In this document: positions 47,601-60,000 of the stretch, piece by piece | Numbering within the stretch: position 1 is the stretch's first letter | Layout of the letters: each line of letters opens with the position of its first letter | Assembly: GCF_902713425.1 (NCBI RefSeq) | Contig: NC_081246.1 | Coordinates: forward strand, 2,625,001 to 2,689,000 | Source: Acipenser ruthenus | Taxonomy: Eukaryota > Chordata > Actinopteri > Acipenseriformes > Acipenseridae | Length of the DNA stretch: 64,000 bases | Reading direction: 5' to 3' | The notes under the pieces: generated by a model | What the model was told of the DNA's origin: nothing | The model's input: only the letters and a program-made list of their open reading frames with translations | The model's database searches: none | Position numbers and translations under genes: made by a program

Positions 47601-47858
47601 GTCACTGTCTGGTTCTGTTCAGAGATGAACTCCCCCCTTTCTCCCTGCGTGTGTCTCTGTCACTGTCTGGTTCTGTTCAGAGATGAATTCCCCCCTTTCT
47701 CCCTGCATGTGTCTCTGTCACTGTCTGGTTCTGTTCAGAGATGAACTCCCCCCTTTCTCCCTGCGTGTGTCTCTGTCACTGTCTGGTTCTGTTCAGAGAT
47801 GAACTCCCCCCTTTCTCCCTGCGTGTGTCTCTGTCACTGTCTGGTTCTGTTCAGAGAT
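41641..47858. repeat. 58-bp minisatellite, about 107 copies
   Basis: The unit runs GGTTCTGTTCAGAGATGAAC, then a pyrimidine tract (TCCCCCCTTTCTCCCT), then GCGTGTGTCTCTGTCACTGTCT in overlapping words. Copies are nearly identical. Most variation is at one dinucleotide, CG, CA or TG. A TTTCTCACTG marker recurs 638 bp apart (46020 and 46658), exactly 11 units, with the same order of neighbouring variants, so blocks of units were copied together. The plus strand is C/T-rich. Open frames here are by-products of the repeat. Confidence 0.97.
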
Positions 47859-48346
47859 GACCATTCTCATCCCTGATCGCTGTACTTTATAATTGACACA
47901 ATTGATTGCTCTTAGTTTTGTTGTTTCTTGCTGCAACATGAGGTTGGGGTCAGTTGTAACACGTGTTACAATTGTTCCCACACACCATTAGCTGAACTAC
48001 ATTTAGGCACATGCATCTTGCACTGAAGGAAACAAAATGTTCATATACCACAGTTGTGACTCAGAATGACACATTCTTGCTTGATAAGGCCTATAATTTT
48101 AGGGATGTTAAAGTTTTAAAAGTAGGACAAAAACAAATGCCTTATGTGAATGTTTTTATTTTTCAATAAAGATATTCACTTTTTGAGTTAAATAAAAACA
48201 AACATATTTGCTTCATGTGAAAAATAATCTTATTCAATAAAACATTCAATTCTTGAGTTAAATATTTTGTTATTTATTTAATTATTCTTCACAGAATGTT
48301 ATAACTGGCCCTGGCCATGGGGTCGATTGTAACATCAGACACCTTA
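47859..48346. other. Intergenic, nothing recognised
   Basis: AT-rich sequence between the minisatellite and the Tc1 copy; no supported feature. Confidence 0.45.
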
Positions 48347-49065
48347 CATCAACGCTCTTGCCGTATGCACAGCGCCTATAGTAAATATTCACCACCCTTG
48401 GATGTTTTCACAGTTTGTTGTGTTACAACCTCAAACCTTGATGCATTTAAATGGGATTTTTTTTCCTTTGCTTTACGCAACCTACTCAACACTTTAAAGA
48501 GGCAACAGAATATTTATTGTGAAACAACAGTTAATGAAAAAAAAAAAAAATGAAATGTCTTGGTTAGATAAGTATTCACCCCCCTGAGTCAATACTTGGT
48601 AGAACCACCTTTGGCAGCAATTACAGCTGTGAGTCTTTTGGGGTAAGTCTCTACCAGGTTTGCACATCTGGATCGTGCAATATTCACCCATTCTTCTTGG
48701 CAAATTGTTCAAGCTCTGTCAAGTTGGATGGGGATCGTTGGTGGACAGCAATCTTCAAGTCTTGCCACAGATTCTCAACCGGATTCAAGTCCAGGCTTTG
48801 ACTGGGCCACTCTAGGACATTCACTCTCTTGTTTTTAAGCCACTCCAGTGTCTCTTTGGCTGTGTGCTTGGGGTCATTGTCCTGCTGAAAGGTGAATTTC
48901 CGTCCCAGTCTTGGGTCTTTTGCAGACTGAAGCAGGTTTTCCTCAAGGATTTGCCTGTATTTAGCTCCATCCATTTTGCCCTCTACCCTGACAAGCTTCC
49001 CAGTCCCTGCCGATGAAAAGCATCCCCATAGCATGTTGCTGCCACCACTATGCTTCATAGTACAT
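48347..49065 (-). mobile_element. Tc1/mariner-like transposon, 3' part
   Basis: Its outer end starts near GCGCCTATAGTAAATATTCA. The minus-strand frame 48684-49076 encodes [19 protein letters not shown] and [15 protein letters not shown], the D and E regions of a Tc1 transposase. It is interrupted at 49066 by a CR1 fragment, and the 5' half is not found beyond it. The family is the same as 7979-8506. Confidence 0.88.
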
Positions 49066-49396
49066 AAGAAGAACATAAGAAAGTTTACAAACGAGAGGAG
49101 GCCATTCAGCCCATCTTGCTTGTTTGGTTGTTAGTAGCTTATTGATCCCAGAATCTCATCAAGCAGCTTCTTGAAGGATCCCAGGGTGTCAGCTTCAACA
49201 ACATTACTGGGGAGTTAGTTCCAGACCCTCACAATTCTCTGTGTAAAAAAGTGCCTCCTATTTTTTGTTTTGAATGCCCTTTTATCTAATCTCCATTTGT
49301 GACCCCTGGTCCTTGTTTGTTTTTTCAGGTCGAAAAAGTCCCCTGGGTCGACATTGTCTATACCTATTAGGATTTTGGATGCTTGAATCAGATCAC
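49066..49396 (-). mobile_element. CR1-like LINE 3' fragment abutting Tc1
   Basis: The shared tail AAGAACATAAGAAAGTTTAC starts immediately after the Tc1 coding segment. It is 5'-truncated and ends near GATCACCAGAG. Confidence 0.85.
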
Positions 49397-49419
49397 CAGA
49401 GAATTTTAATTTTCTTTCG

Positions 49420-49660
49420 TCTACAGAAATTGCTAGACTAACTTAGCATCCTCTAGAGGGCAACAACATTTACTTTGAGTTTGTTGCAAATGAGACACAT
49501 TTTAATAAGCAGCTGGGTACTATCTTAAGCTTCTTTGTTCATTGCAATTGGCATTAACTTGCGTACTAGTTTAGTACCGTCCTCCGTACTAACCACGGGA
49601 TCATCCCCAGTTAGTACGCTCCTTTCAGTTCATTGCAATCGAGCCAGTGGGTCCCCAGCT
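49420..49660. repeat. Unnamed dispersed repeat, copy 3
   Basis: It matches 12225-12500, including GAAATTGCTAGA, CCTCTAGAGGGCAACA and CCACGGGATCATCCCCAG. Because it sits about 2 kb past gene D as copy 1 sits past gene B, co-duplication explains at least this pair. Confidence 0.65.
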
Positions 49661-50640
49661 CCGGGGCTGGGAAACACTGCCTAAAGGATTAAGGGTTACT
49701 TCACATCATCTATTTGTTCTTCATAATGGTTAATTTCTTACTTGTTTGATAATCTCGTATAGAGATGTTGCCTTTGCTAACTCAAGGGGGCAGAAATGAC
49801 AGTTCCACACCCGTTGTGGCCATTTCTATAGCCACCTCACTTCAGAACTTCAGAACTGGTAGTTTTTTCAAGTCTTTTCACGACTGGTAAATAATGATCT
49901 GAGCAGAAACTGAATACTAAATTGCACCTGTTAAGCAAAATTCTATAATAATAATAATAATTTTGGAATAAACAGTTGAATTATGTGTTCATATAATAAC
50001 TATATTGTAAAATACTTAATGGCTGCTTTAAACACACTTCCTTTACTTAACATTATAGCAGAACATTTCCAACAGAAAAGTTCCAGTAAATAGACAAGAG
50101 GAGCAGTGGAAATATCTTTGAAATCTTTAGCAACACACTCAATTGCTCAACTAAGCAATACTGACAAGGAGCCCCTGATTTCTAAGTAGATCACCATGAC
50201 CCACATGCAGAGCATGTAGAATATATCATAATAAATACTTCTGTACAGTTTAATCAAACCGGGGCAAGGGGTTCATGAAATACAGAGTTTAGTAGCTCAG
50301 CCAATCATGGCAGTGATGTGGAAAAGTATGTCAGCATGAGCTACACTCACACAGCTCTTTATTGGAATAACTTCTTGTACCAAGTGTCCATGCAGATATT
50401 AGAAATGGCTCTGTGGCCTTCATTATCCCAGCTAATAAGAGGCCAACACCAATGGGAAAGCAGGTGACAATGACAAGTATTTGGGTACTCTCAAGCACTT
50501 GTGCTAATGAATGCCCATACCAAGCTTCATCACAACTGAATGAGCGAGTCTCAAATATACTGCAGTTAATACAAACATACAGTCACCTCCCCTGTATCTT
50601 TGTTGCCAGGGAGAAGTGTAAATGGAAATGTTATTGAACC
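49661..50640. other. Intergenic downstream of gene D
   Basis: Short open frames only; none has a recognisable domain. Confidence 0.45.
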
Positions 50641-51050
50641 TAATTTATTTATTTTAAAACCACCCTTAACATTAGAAGCAGATGATCAGAGCAGCAGTGA
50701 AAATGTGATTGAAGATGTTTTTTTTCTCTGCTCCCATTATCATTGTTTAGTGGAACTTTTCCTTGTTAAGATGTTGTTGCTGAGGTTTAAAATGAATGTT
50801 CTTACCACTGCCATTTTCACTGCTCCCCTTATTATTAAATGTTACCCTGCCCATCACATCTCGGTATCTATGATAAAAGCCTAACCAGGATGAGTTATGG
50901 GTGGTATGGCATTTCATGATTGGTGTGGCTTCAAGCTGCACCACTGAAGTTAATGTAATTGTCATTTGTGTTTGTAAGGAATTTTCTGACTTTTGTGGTT
51001 TCAAGCTTAAGCCATACCTATTTTAAAATGTTTTTTTTGTAATTGTTAAA
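50641..51050. repeat. Duplicated downstream flank of gene D
   Basis: Paralogous to 420-760 and 12550-12870, with ATTATCATTGTTTAGTGGAA and CCTGCCCATCACATCTCGG-like phrases. Confidence 0.7.
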
Positions 51051-51054
51051 TATC

Positions 51055-51080
51055 TTATTATTATTATTATTATTATTATA
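51055..51080. repeat. (ATT)n microsatellite
   Basis: Short trinucleotide run of about 25 bp. Confidence 0.85.
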
Positions 51081-51199
51081 CAGGCAGAGCATGCCAGTGT
51101 GAAAAGGGCTTCTGTAACCATGTACTGGCAAGAAAATAAAATGTTATCAGTGTAAAACAAGGAAAGTGTAGCTATTTGTTAACTAGGATTGTGATCTCC

Positions 51200-51470
51200 A
51201 TAAACGGTCCATTGGTGCAGCTCATGCAATTTGAATCACTTCTCTTGCTTATCACAATGCATGACACAGGTCTGTATGCTGCAGTTATAGCTTCCTGCTG
51301 ATGTCTTTCTGCAAATCTGGCCATTCCATGAACTCCCAGCACTGTGCTGATAGGCACGTCGGTCAATGCAGCCGCTGCACTGAGGAATAAGCCGGTTACA
51401 GGGACACCTGCTCCTTGAATAGTAACCGTCATCCTGCTTCTTTTCCATGATTGCTGCAGTATAGTCACAC
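51200..51470 (-). repeat. Conserved downstream block with open frame (unit D)
   Basis: The gene-strand frame 51468-51172 (98 codons) includes GVPVTGLFLSAAAALTDVPI and MARFAERHQQEAITAAYRPV. The match with unit B covers the first half in frame and the second half in another frame, so at least one copy carries an indel. The protein family is not recognised. Confidence 0.5.
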
Positions 51471-51531
51471 ACTGCTCTTACATAATATAGGTGCTGCAGG
51501 ATAGGAATCTTTTTTTTCATTTTACATACAT

Positions 51532-51537
51532 TTTATT
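51532..51537 (-). promoter_or_regulatory. Gene D polyadenylation signal
   Basis: AATAAA on the gene strand about 130 bp after the stop, in the conserved 3' UTR context. Confidence 0.6.
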
Positions 51538-51666
51538 ATAATTACATTTACTTTAACAGTTACTTGCAATTTGCAATTAAAACTGACAGAGAGAAATGTG
51601 GCTCTGTTTTGGTATTCTGGTGTGACTGAGGTCATTGCATTCTGTAAACTATTTTTTTTAAGTGTC

Positions 51667-52364
51667 CTAACTGACTAAATTTCTGTGAACTCGACGGTGT
51701 CTCTTTAGCATATTTGACTCTACAAATCTCTTCCCACAGTCAGTACACTCAAAAGGTTTCTCTCCTGTGTGGATTCTGTGGTGTATTCTAAGGTTGTCTC
51801 TCCGACTGAAACCCTTTCCACATACAGGACATTCATAAGGCTTCTCTCCAGTGTGAATTCGCTGGTGTACTTTTAATTTGACTGAATCTCTGAATCTCTT
51901 CCCACACTCAGTACAGAGGTAGGGTTTCTCTCCTGTGTGAATACGCTGGTGGGTTATAAGCCCACCTACCCATCTGAAGCTTTTTCCACACTCAGTACAG
52001 TGATGGGGTTTCTCTTCTTTGTGAATCTGTTGGTGTGCTTTCAGGTTTCCCAGGTCAGTGAAATTGGTGCCACATTCAGTACAGTGATACAAGATCTGCT
52101 CTGAAGGAATCTGCAGGGGAGTTTGTAGGGGAATGAAGTTGCCCTGGGTTGCAGAATTATTAACAACCTCGGGATGTGGAGTCACTATATAACCCAGAGT
52201 AAGTGGTCTGCAATCTTGTACAGAAAGATTTTGAACTGAGCGAGTTCCCAGTTTCTTCACATATTCATCTTGCGGTGTTGAATCTCTGTGATCCTTACGA
52301 TGCATTTTGCCATCAGAAGAGATTTTGCACTGGGTTGCTGGAGTGGTGTTGTATCTTCTTATAT
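51667..52364 (-). CDS. Gene D exon 3: five C2H2 fingers, one hybrid
   Basis: The acceptor is TTAACTAG before ATATAAG. Contact residues: D-G-N-A, W-G-G-T, D-V-K-V (hybrid), R-D-N-I, E-N-M-R. The hybrid reads [19 protein letters not shown]: its first half matches finger 3 and its second half finger 4 of the sister genes. The deletion is 84 bp, exactly one finger, and the TGEKP linkers survive. Met replaces Lys at helix position 3 of the last finger. Confidence 0.9.
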
Positions 52365-53983
52365 CTAGTTAATAAGTGGAGGAAAGAGAAACAAAGGTTA
52401 CTGCACAGCATTAAATCATTCAATTTCTTGTAAGGCTTCACCTCACAACCATCACTGTTAACAATTATAACATTAAAAGGCAAGTATGTCAGAATACAAA
52501 CATATAGGATTAAATCTACTCAAGATTTTAAGTAATCTTGTTGATTATCAACTATTTATTCTAATTAGAATATTGGTAATTTTGAACAATGATAAACTTT
52601 GAATCATTCACAAAACAATTGTATATAACTGTATTTTTGACATTCTGCTTACATGTTGTGCTGCTAGTGCATGGCATTGCTCTGTCCTCCTTTCCATCTT
52701 CTGGGGTGTGATGTTCCCCCTGAATGGACCCCAGCACAGTGCCCTCTTCTCCAACACTAGAACAAGCGTCTTCAGACACAGACTGATTGGGTTTCATGTG
52801 GACCAATTCAGGAGGACAATCATCAAAATGGCTAGATCCCAGCATAGCTATATTCTCCTCCAGTATATTGACTTTATTTTCTTTAGAAACTTTCCCTGTA
52901 ATGTGGACAAGTTCCAGTTCAGTTGCCTCCTCTTTAATGTGGACAATCTCAAGTCTTGGGGCTTCTTTACCTTCCAAAGAAGTCTGCTCTGTATCCTGTA
53001 TTAAACTTGCACACTGTTCATGATCAAAGATCCCCTCTTGTGTGTAAACAGCGTCTAGCCCCTCATCTGCTTCAATGAAAGCCTGCCTCTCTTTATTATC
53101 TGTGGGAAACAAAATGATACAAGCTTTATACTCTCACTACACAGATAAATACAGAGTGTAATTCAAAGAGGGTCAAATTCTGTGGAGTTTAGAATTGTAT
53201 GAAATAATGTTTCATGTCATTTAGCAGATGCTTTTATCCAAAGTGACTTTTCAGGCCACTGCACACTGGATCTGTTCTGTCACTTAGCAGCCGTCATCCG
53301 AAAAAGTCGTGCGTCTATCCATTGCACACTAGATGCGTTAATATCGTACTTCAGAGCGCTGATGTGCAGTGGAGGCTTTGTCATGGATATTCATCTCAGA
53401 GAGACTTATTCAGTTCCAGTTGCAAGTGTGTCCTAACAGTTACCAAGATATTGCAGATCAGAATTTGACCTGTGAGTTGAAAATGTGGGGATAAAAATTT
53501 GTAGATTTCGAGAAATGATTTATATGCCTATAAATATATTAAATATGGTCTATCCTTAGATATATATTCTACTCTCCACCACCCCCCCCCCCCCCCCAAA
53601 AAAAAAAAAAACATCTTGAAACAATTACTTGTTTGGTGTGAGTCTTTCATTCATCCAGAAAAAAGGGTATCATTTATAAAGTAGTACCTGGGTAATGTCA
53701 ATGTCTGCTACCTCGTCTAAATTTGACCGGTAGCAAAATAGGCCTGCACAAGCATCGCATCTGTCAAAATCTGATACCTATACCAAAGTGTCATCTGCAG
53801 CTATAAATGTTATTTTTTGGTGTAGTTAATAAAAATCATCTTGGTGGTTATATGGAGAGTTGTTTAAAAAGATTTAAAAACAATTATATAGCAGAATTAA
53901 AATAATACACTATAATTAAAATGACTTATTTTCAAACTAATATCAACAACATGACAAACAGTATCGGAACTCCAGACACAGCT

Positions 53984-54030
<47 letters not shown>

Positions 54031-57000
54031 AATTCATATAGCTCCCATATATACCCAGCCTGTGTGTTGTGAACATGTAATGCAGTATTATGTTATTGTT
54101 TTACATCTACCAATTGAATATATCATACTTTGATAATTATCTTTTGAAGGTAGCAACATTTGACGTCAAATTTGCATACCTAGACAGTTATATGTATGAA
54201 GGTTACAAAATTCGATGTGCGTGTGTGGATAGTCAACATGTCATACCTTGGCAATTGTCTTTGAATGGAGCTACATTTTTCCATATTACAATACATACAC
54301 ATTGTAAAACACACATAACATACAGTAGCAACACTACATACAAGCTTAATAAAATGTACCTAGCTCTATAGTACACTTTAAAGCTAGTTAACACCACCTG
54401 TCTGAATTTAATATAAAACTAATTATTACATGTGGAGTAAAATGTAACTTTAATCAACATGTACTTTCTCATTAAAAACACAGGCTGCAGTTTTTGATGA
54501 GCGTCCTCAGTCTTAAGGAAAAACAAAATCTTGGCATGCACAGTGCAGAGTGAAAAGGGCGAGTACGTGGTAAAACAGACATGGAGTAACACAAAAGACC
54601 TTAATCTTTACCAAAGCCAAGAACCTTTTTATATTAAAATATTTAATCTTTTTGTACATTTTCCCCCACTGGTTTTTTAATGGTAGCTTCATTAAAGAAA
54701 AAAAAACTGAATGAACATGTGACAGTGCAAATTACCTGATGGGGTTCTCAAGAAAGTGCTACAAAAATGAAAAATGAAATATGTGAATGTATTTACTGAA
54801 AAATCAGGCAACACAATTCTATGCATAATGCCATGTCCCATACGACACTTTTACACCTAAATGTCAAGATTAATTTACAGAGGATTCAATTTAAATGAAA
54901 AGGAATACACCCTGGATGGCAGCACCAAACAGCCATGTTTCTACATGCGACTCGACATCAGCTCCTTCAAGAGAAGACACCTAAATGTAAGCATTTCCTC
55001 TAAATTTTGTGAATGACCATATTTTGCTGCTTTATCACAACATAAAATATGTAACTAAAAGTATGTAGGGGCTGTGGAAACAACTGCAAACAACTCAACT
55101 CAATGCAATTGAATGAAGCAATGATTAGTGACTCCGGCCACTAGGGTGCAGTGTAGTTCTAAAGAGGTGGGGATAATGAGGGGGTAGTGCTTGCCTGGGA
55201 GTGATGCTCTACTGCAATAGGCCCAAATAACAACTGGATTGAGTGGCTGACAGACAGAGACACTGCTCTAGTGTGTTTCAGTTAAAAGACTTATTCAAAA
55301 AGGTGTCTTGTTCGTTCAACAGTAATGAGCAAAAAAGATGATCCTCCTGTTGTGCAATCCTCTGCAGATTTTGCTTGTGTAGCTCAGAAACTGTTACACA
55401 AGACCACTGTGTTTCATATTTCTGAAGAGGAAATCCACTCCTGCATACAGTGTATGAACTCCTGGGTAGATGTACAGCCTGTCTCAGGAATACAAAAGAT
55501 GCATGGAGTTTGCTATGATTCTGAAACTGGAAAGGCACGGTTGTGGCATAATGCCTTGGAAGCTACTCCAGCCATTATCATTGATCCCATGATCATGCCC
55601 ACACTGCCAACACTGACACGGCTACTGGGACAGCCAGTACTGAGGGGTTCATGGCACCTCCACTTGACAACACAGCAGTTACAGACCATTCTCCGGACAC
55701 AAATACTAGCAATAGTTCAGGAAGCACCAGTGGCTTCTCTGTTGGGGAGTGGTGTGTTGTGAGGATGTTGAGTACCCAGGAGAAATAACATGCATCACAA
55801 GTGATGAGACTGAAGTATCTGTGATGCACAAATCTGGAAAATACTTCAAATGGCCACACAGTGCGGACAAGATTTTCCATCTGGCTGGTGATATAATTAA
55901 AAAAAAAACCCTATTGTTGTTGGTTCCAGGGGTCAATTCTGTTTTGAGGACATATCCCTTGTCCATCAAAAGAGATGAGCTAATACTGGATTCAAAACAC
56001 TGAGAATTGAATTGAGACTTTTACACGGATATCCATAAATATGTTCATGCACCATAAAAAAGTACTAGTGTGTGTTAACTGTTCATTTCAGAGGTATTAC
56101 TGCAATTCTTTACGCAAGCTACTGAAAATATGGATGACGTTTCAAATGTAACATTAGTGCTTTTGTGTGGTACTGTACTATTACAGCCTTGATTTATTAT
56201 TGTAAAATATATAATTTTTTTTAAACAGTTTTATGTGAATTATGGAGGAAAAAATATATGTCTGTTTAAACTAACTACTTCAAGATGTGGATAGTTTATG
56301 CTTATTTTTATTACACATTTTGCAGTAATTATTTAATTTTTATTTCTCAGGTTTAATGTGAAATCTGCTCAAGATGTGCCCATCTACCATGCTTGCCTGA
56401 AAATGAGAAGCAGACAGACTTTGGGGATGAAAATGTCTATTAGGAATGTAACACATGTGTGGATTAAGGTGCTACAGTATTGTGGGATTGGTTGTGGATT
56501 AAGGTGCTACAGTATTGTGGGATTGGTTGTGGATTAAGGTGCTACAGTATTGTGGGATTGGTTGTGGATTAAGGTGCTACAGTATTGTGGGATTGGTTGT
56601 GGATTAAGGTGCTACAGTATTGTGGGATTGGTTGTGGATTAAGGTGCTACAGTATTGTGGGATTGGTTGTGGATTAAGGTGCTACAGTATTGTGGGATTG
56701 GTTGTGGATTAAGATGCTACAGTATTGTGGGATTGGTTGTGGATTAAGGTGCTACAGTATTGTGGGATTGGTTGTGGATTAAGATGCTACAGTATTGTGG
56801 GATTGGTTGTGGATTAAGGTGCTACAGTATTGTGGGATTGGTTGTGGATTAAGGTGCTACAGTATTGTGGGATTGGTTGTGTATTAAGATGCTACAGTAT
56901 TGTGGGATTGGTTGTGGATTAAGATGCTACAGTATTGTGGGATTGGTTGTGGATTAAGGTGCTACAGTATTGTGGGATTGGTTGTGGATTAAGGTGCTAC

Positions 57001-60000
57001 AGTATTGTGGGATTGGTTGTGATTAAGATGCTACAGTATTGTGGGATTGGTTGTGGATTAAGATGCTACAGTATTGTGGGATTGGTTGTGGATTAAGGTG
57101 CTACAGTATTGTGGGATTGGTTGTGGATTAAGATGCTACAGTATTGTGGGATTGGTTGTGGATTAAGGTGCTACAGTATTGTGGGATTGGTTGTGGATTA
57201 AGATGCTACAGTATTGTGGGATTGGTTGTGGATTAGGGTGCTACAGTATTGTGGGATTGGTTGTGGATTAAGGTGCTACAGTATTGTGGGATTGGTTGTG
57301 GATTAAGGTGCTACAGTATTGTGGGATTGGTTGTGGATTAAGGTGCTACAGTATTGTGGGATTGGTTGTGATTAAGGTGCTACAGTATTGTGGGATTGGT
57401 TGTGGATTAAGGTGCTACAGTATTGTGGGATTGGTTGTGGATTAAGATGCTACAGTATTGTGGGATTGGTTGTGGTTTAGGGTGCTACAGTATTGTGGGA
57501 TTGGTTGTGGATTAAGGTGCTACAGTATTGTGGGATTGGTTGTGGATTAAGGTGCTACAGTATTGTGGGATTGGTTGTGGATTAAGGTGCTACAGTATTG
57601 TGGGATTGGTTGTGATTAAGATGCTACAGTATTGTGGGATTGGTTGTGGATTAAGATGCTACAGTATTGTGGGATTGGTTGTGGATTAAGGTGCTACAGT
57701 ATTGTGGGATTGGTTGTGGATTAAGATGCTACAGTATTGTGGGATTGGTTGTGGATTAAGGTGCTACAGTATTGTGGGATTGGTTGTGGATTAAGATGCT
57801 ACAGTATTGTGGGATTGGTTGTGGATTAGGGTGCTACAGTATTGTGGGATTGGTTGTGGATTAAGGTGCTACAGTATTGTGGGATTGGTTGTGGATTAAG
57901 GTGCTACAGTATTGTGGGATTGGTTGTGGATTAAGGTGCTACAGTATTGTGGGATTGGTTGTGATTAAGGTGCTACAGTATTGTGGGATTGGTTGTGGAT
58001 TAAGGTGCTACAGTATTGTGGGATTGGTTGTGGATTAAGATGCTACAGTATTGTGGGATTGGTTGTGGTTTAGGGTGCTACAGTATTGTGGGATTGGTTG
58101 TGGATTAAGGTGCTACAGTATTGTGGGATTGGTTGTGGATTAAGGTGCTACAGTATTGTGGGATTGGTTGTGGATTAAGGTGCTACAGTATTGTGTGATT
58201 GGTTGTGTATTAAGGTGCTACAGTATTGTGGGATTGGTTGTGGATTAAGGTGCTACAGTATTGTGGGATTGGTTGTGGATTAAGATGCTACAGTATTGTG
58301 GGATTGGTTGTGGATTAAGATGCTACAGTATTGTGGGATTGGTTGTGGATTAAGGTGCTACAGTATTGTGGGATTGGTTGTGGATTAAGGTGCTACAGTA
58401 TTGTGGGATTGGTTGTGGATTAAGATGCTGCAGTATTGTGGGATTGGTTGTGGATTAAGATGCTACAGTATTGTGGGATTGGTTGTGGATTAAGATGCTA
58501 CAGTATTGTGGGATTGGTTGTGGATTAAGGTGCTACAGTATTGTGGGATTGGTTGTGGATTAAGATGCTACAGTATTGTGGGATTGGTTGTGGATTAAGG
58601 TGCTACAGTATTGTGGGATTGGTTGTGGATTAAGATGCTACAGTATTGTGGGATTGGTTGTGGATTAAGATGCTACAGTATTGTGGGATTGGTTGTGGAT
58701 TAAGATGCTACAGTATTGTGGGATTGGTTGTGGATTAAGATGCTACAGTATTGTGGGATTGGTTGTGGATTAAGGTGCTACAGTATTGTGGGATTGGTTG
58801 TGGATTAAGATGCTACAGTATTGTGGGATTGGTTGTGGATTAAGGTGCTACAGTATTGTGGGATTGGTTGTAGATTAAGATGCTACAGTATTGTGGGATT
58901 GGTTGTGGATTAAGGTGCTACAGTATTGTGTGATTGGTTGTGGATTAAGGTGCTACAGTATTGTGGGATTGGTTGTGGATTAAGATGCTACAGTATTGTG
59001 GGATTGGTTGTGGATTAAGGTGCTACAGTATTGTGGGATTGGTTGTGGATTAAGGTGCTACAGTATTGTGGGATTGGTTGTGGATTAGGGTGCTACAGTA
59101 TTGTGGGATTGGTTGTGGATTAAGATGCTACAGTATTGTGGGATTGGTTGTGGATTAAGATGCTACAGTATTGTGGGATTGGTTGTGGATTAAGGTGCTA
59201 CAGTATTGTGGGATTGGTTGTGGATTAAGATGCTACAGTATTGTGGGATTGGTTGTGGATTAGGGTGCTACAGTATTGTGGGATTGGTTGTGGATTAAGG
59301 TGCTACAGTATTGTGGGATTGGTTGTGGATTAAGGTGCTACAGTATTGTGGGATTGGTTGTGGATTAAGATGCTACAGTATTGTGGGATTGGTTGTGGAT
59401 TAAGGTGCTACAGTATTGTGGGATTGGTTGTGGATTAAGGTGCTACAGTATTGTGGGATTGGTTGTGGATTAAGGTGCTACAGTATTGTGGGATTGGTTG
59501 TGGGTTGGGTTTAGAGGTTTTGCCTCTTGTAATTCTTTGTCTGTTTCTGTAGATGCTGTTGGCACTCTTCTTTTTCGTGTGTAAAATATACATATTCTTT
59601 ATTGTGTACCACTGTAGTACTATGTTTGATTATTTTGTAGTACAGTATTATGATTAAGGTCATGCTTATTACTTACAAAGCATTAAACGGTTTGGCTCTT
59701 TCCTATTTAAATGATATTTTAATCCCATATATACCTAGATGACTGTTGTGATCCCAGGATGCAGGATTGCTTCCTGTCCCTAAGGTATCTGAAAAGAGCA
59801 CAGGTGGTAGATCGTTTGGCTTTAGGGCCCCCGAATTATGGAATCGGCTGCCTGTTTCAGTAACAGAGGCACAAACTGTTGCAGTTTTTAAAACACGACT
59901 GAAGACACACTCTTATAATCTACAGCTCACATCTTAATATTAAGTCATGTTTTTACCCTGTATTGTATTGCACTTGAATTGATTTTTGTATTAAATGTTT

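Noticed and set aside
41641-47858. Possible CRISPR-like array
   Set aside because: Units are head-to-tail without unique spacers, and the sequence is vertebrate; it is a minisatellite. The same applies to 56459-59500.
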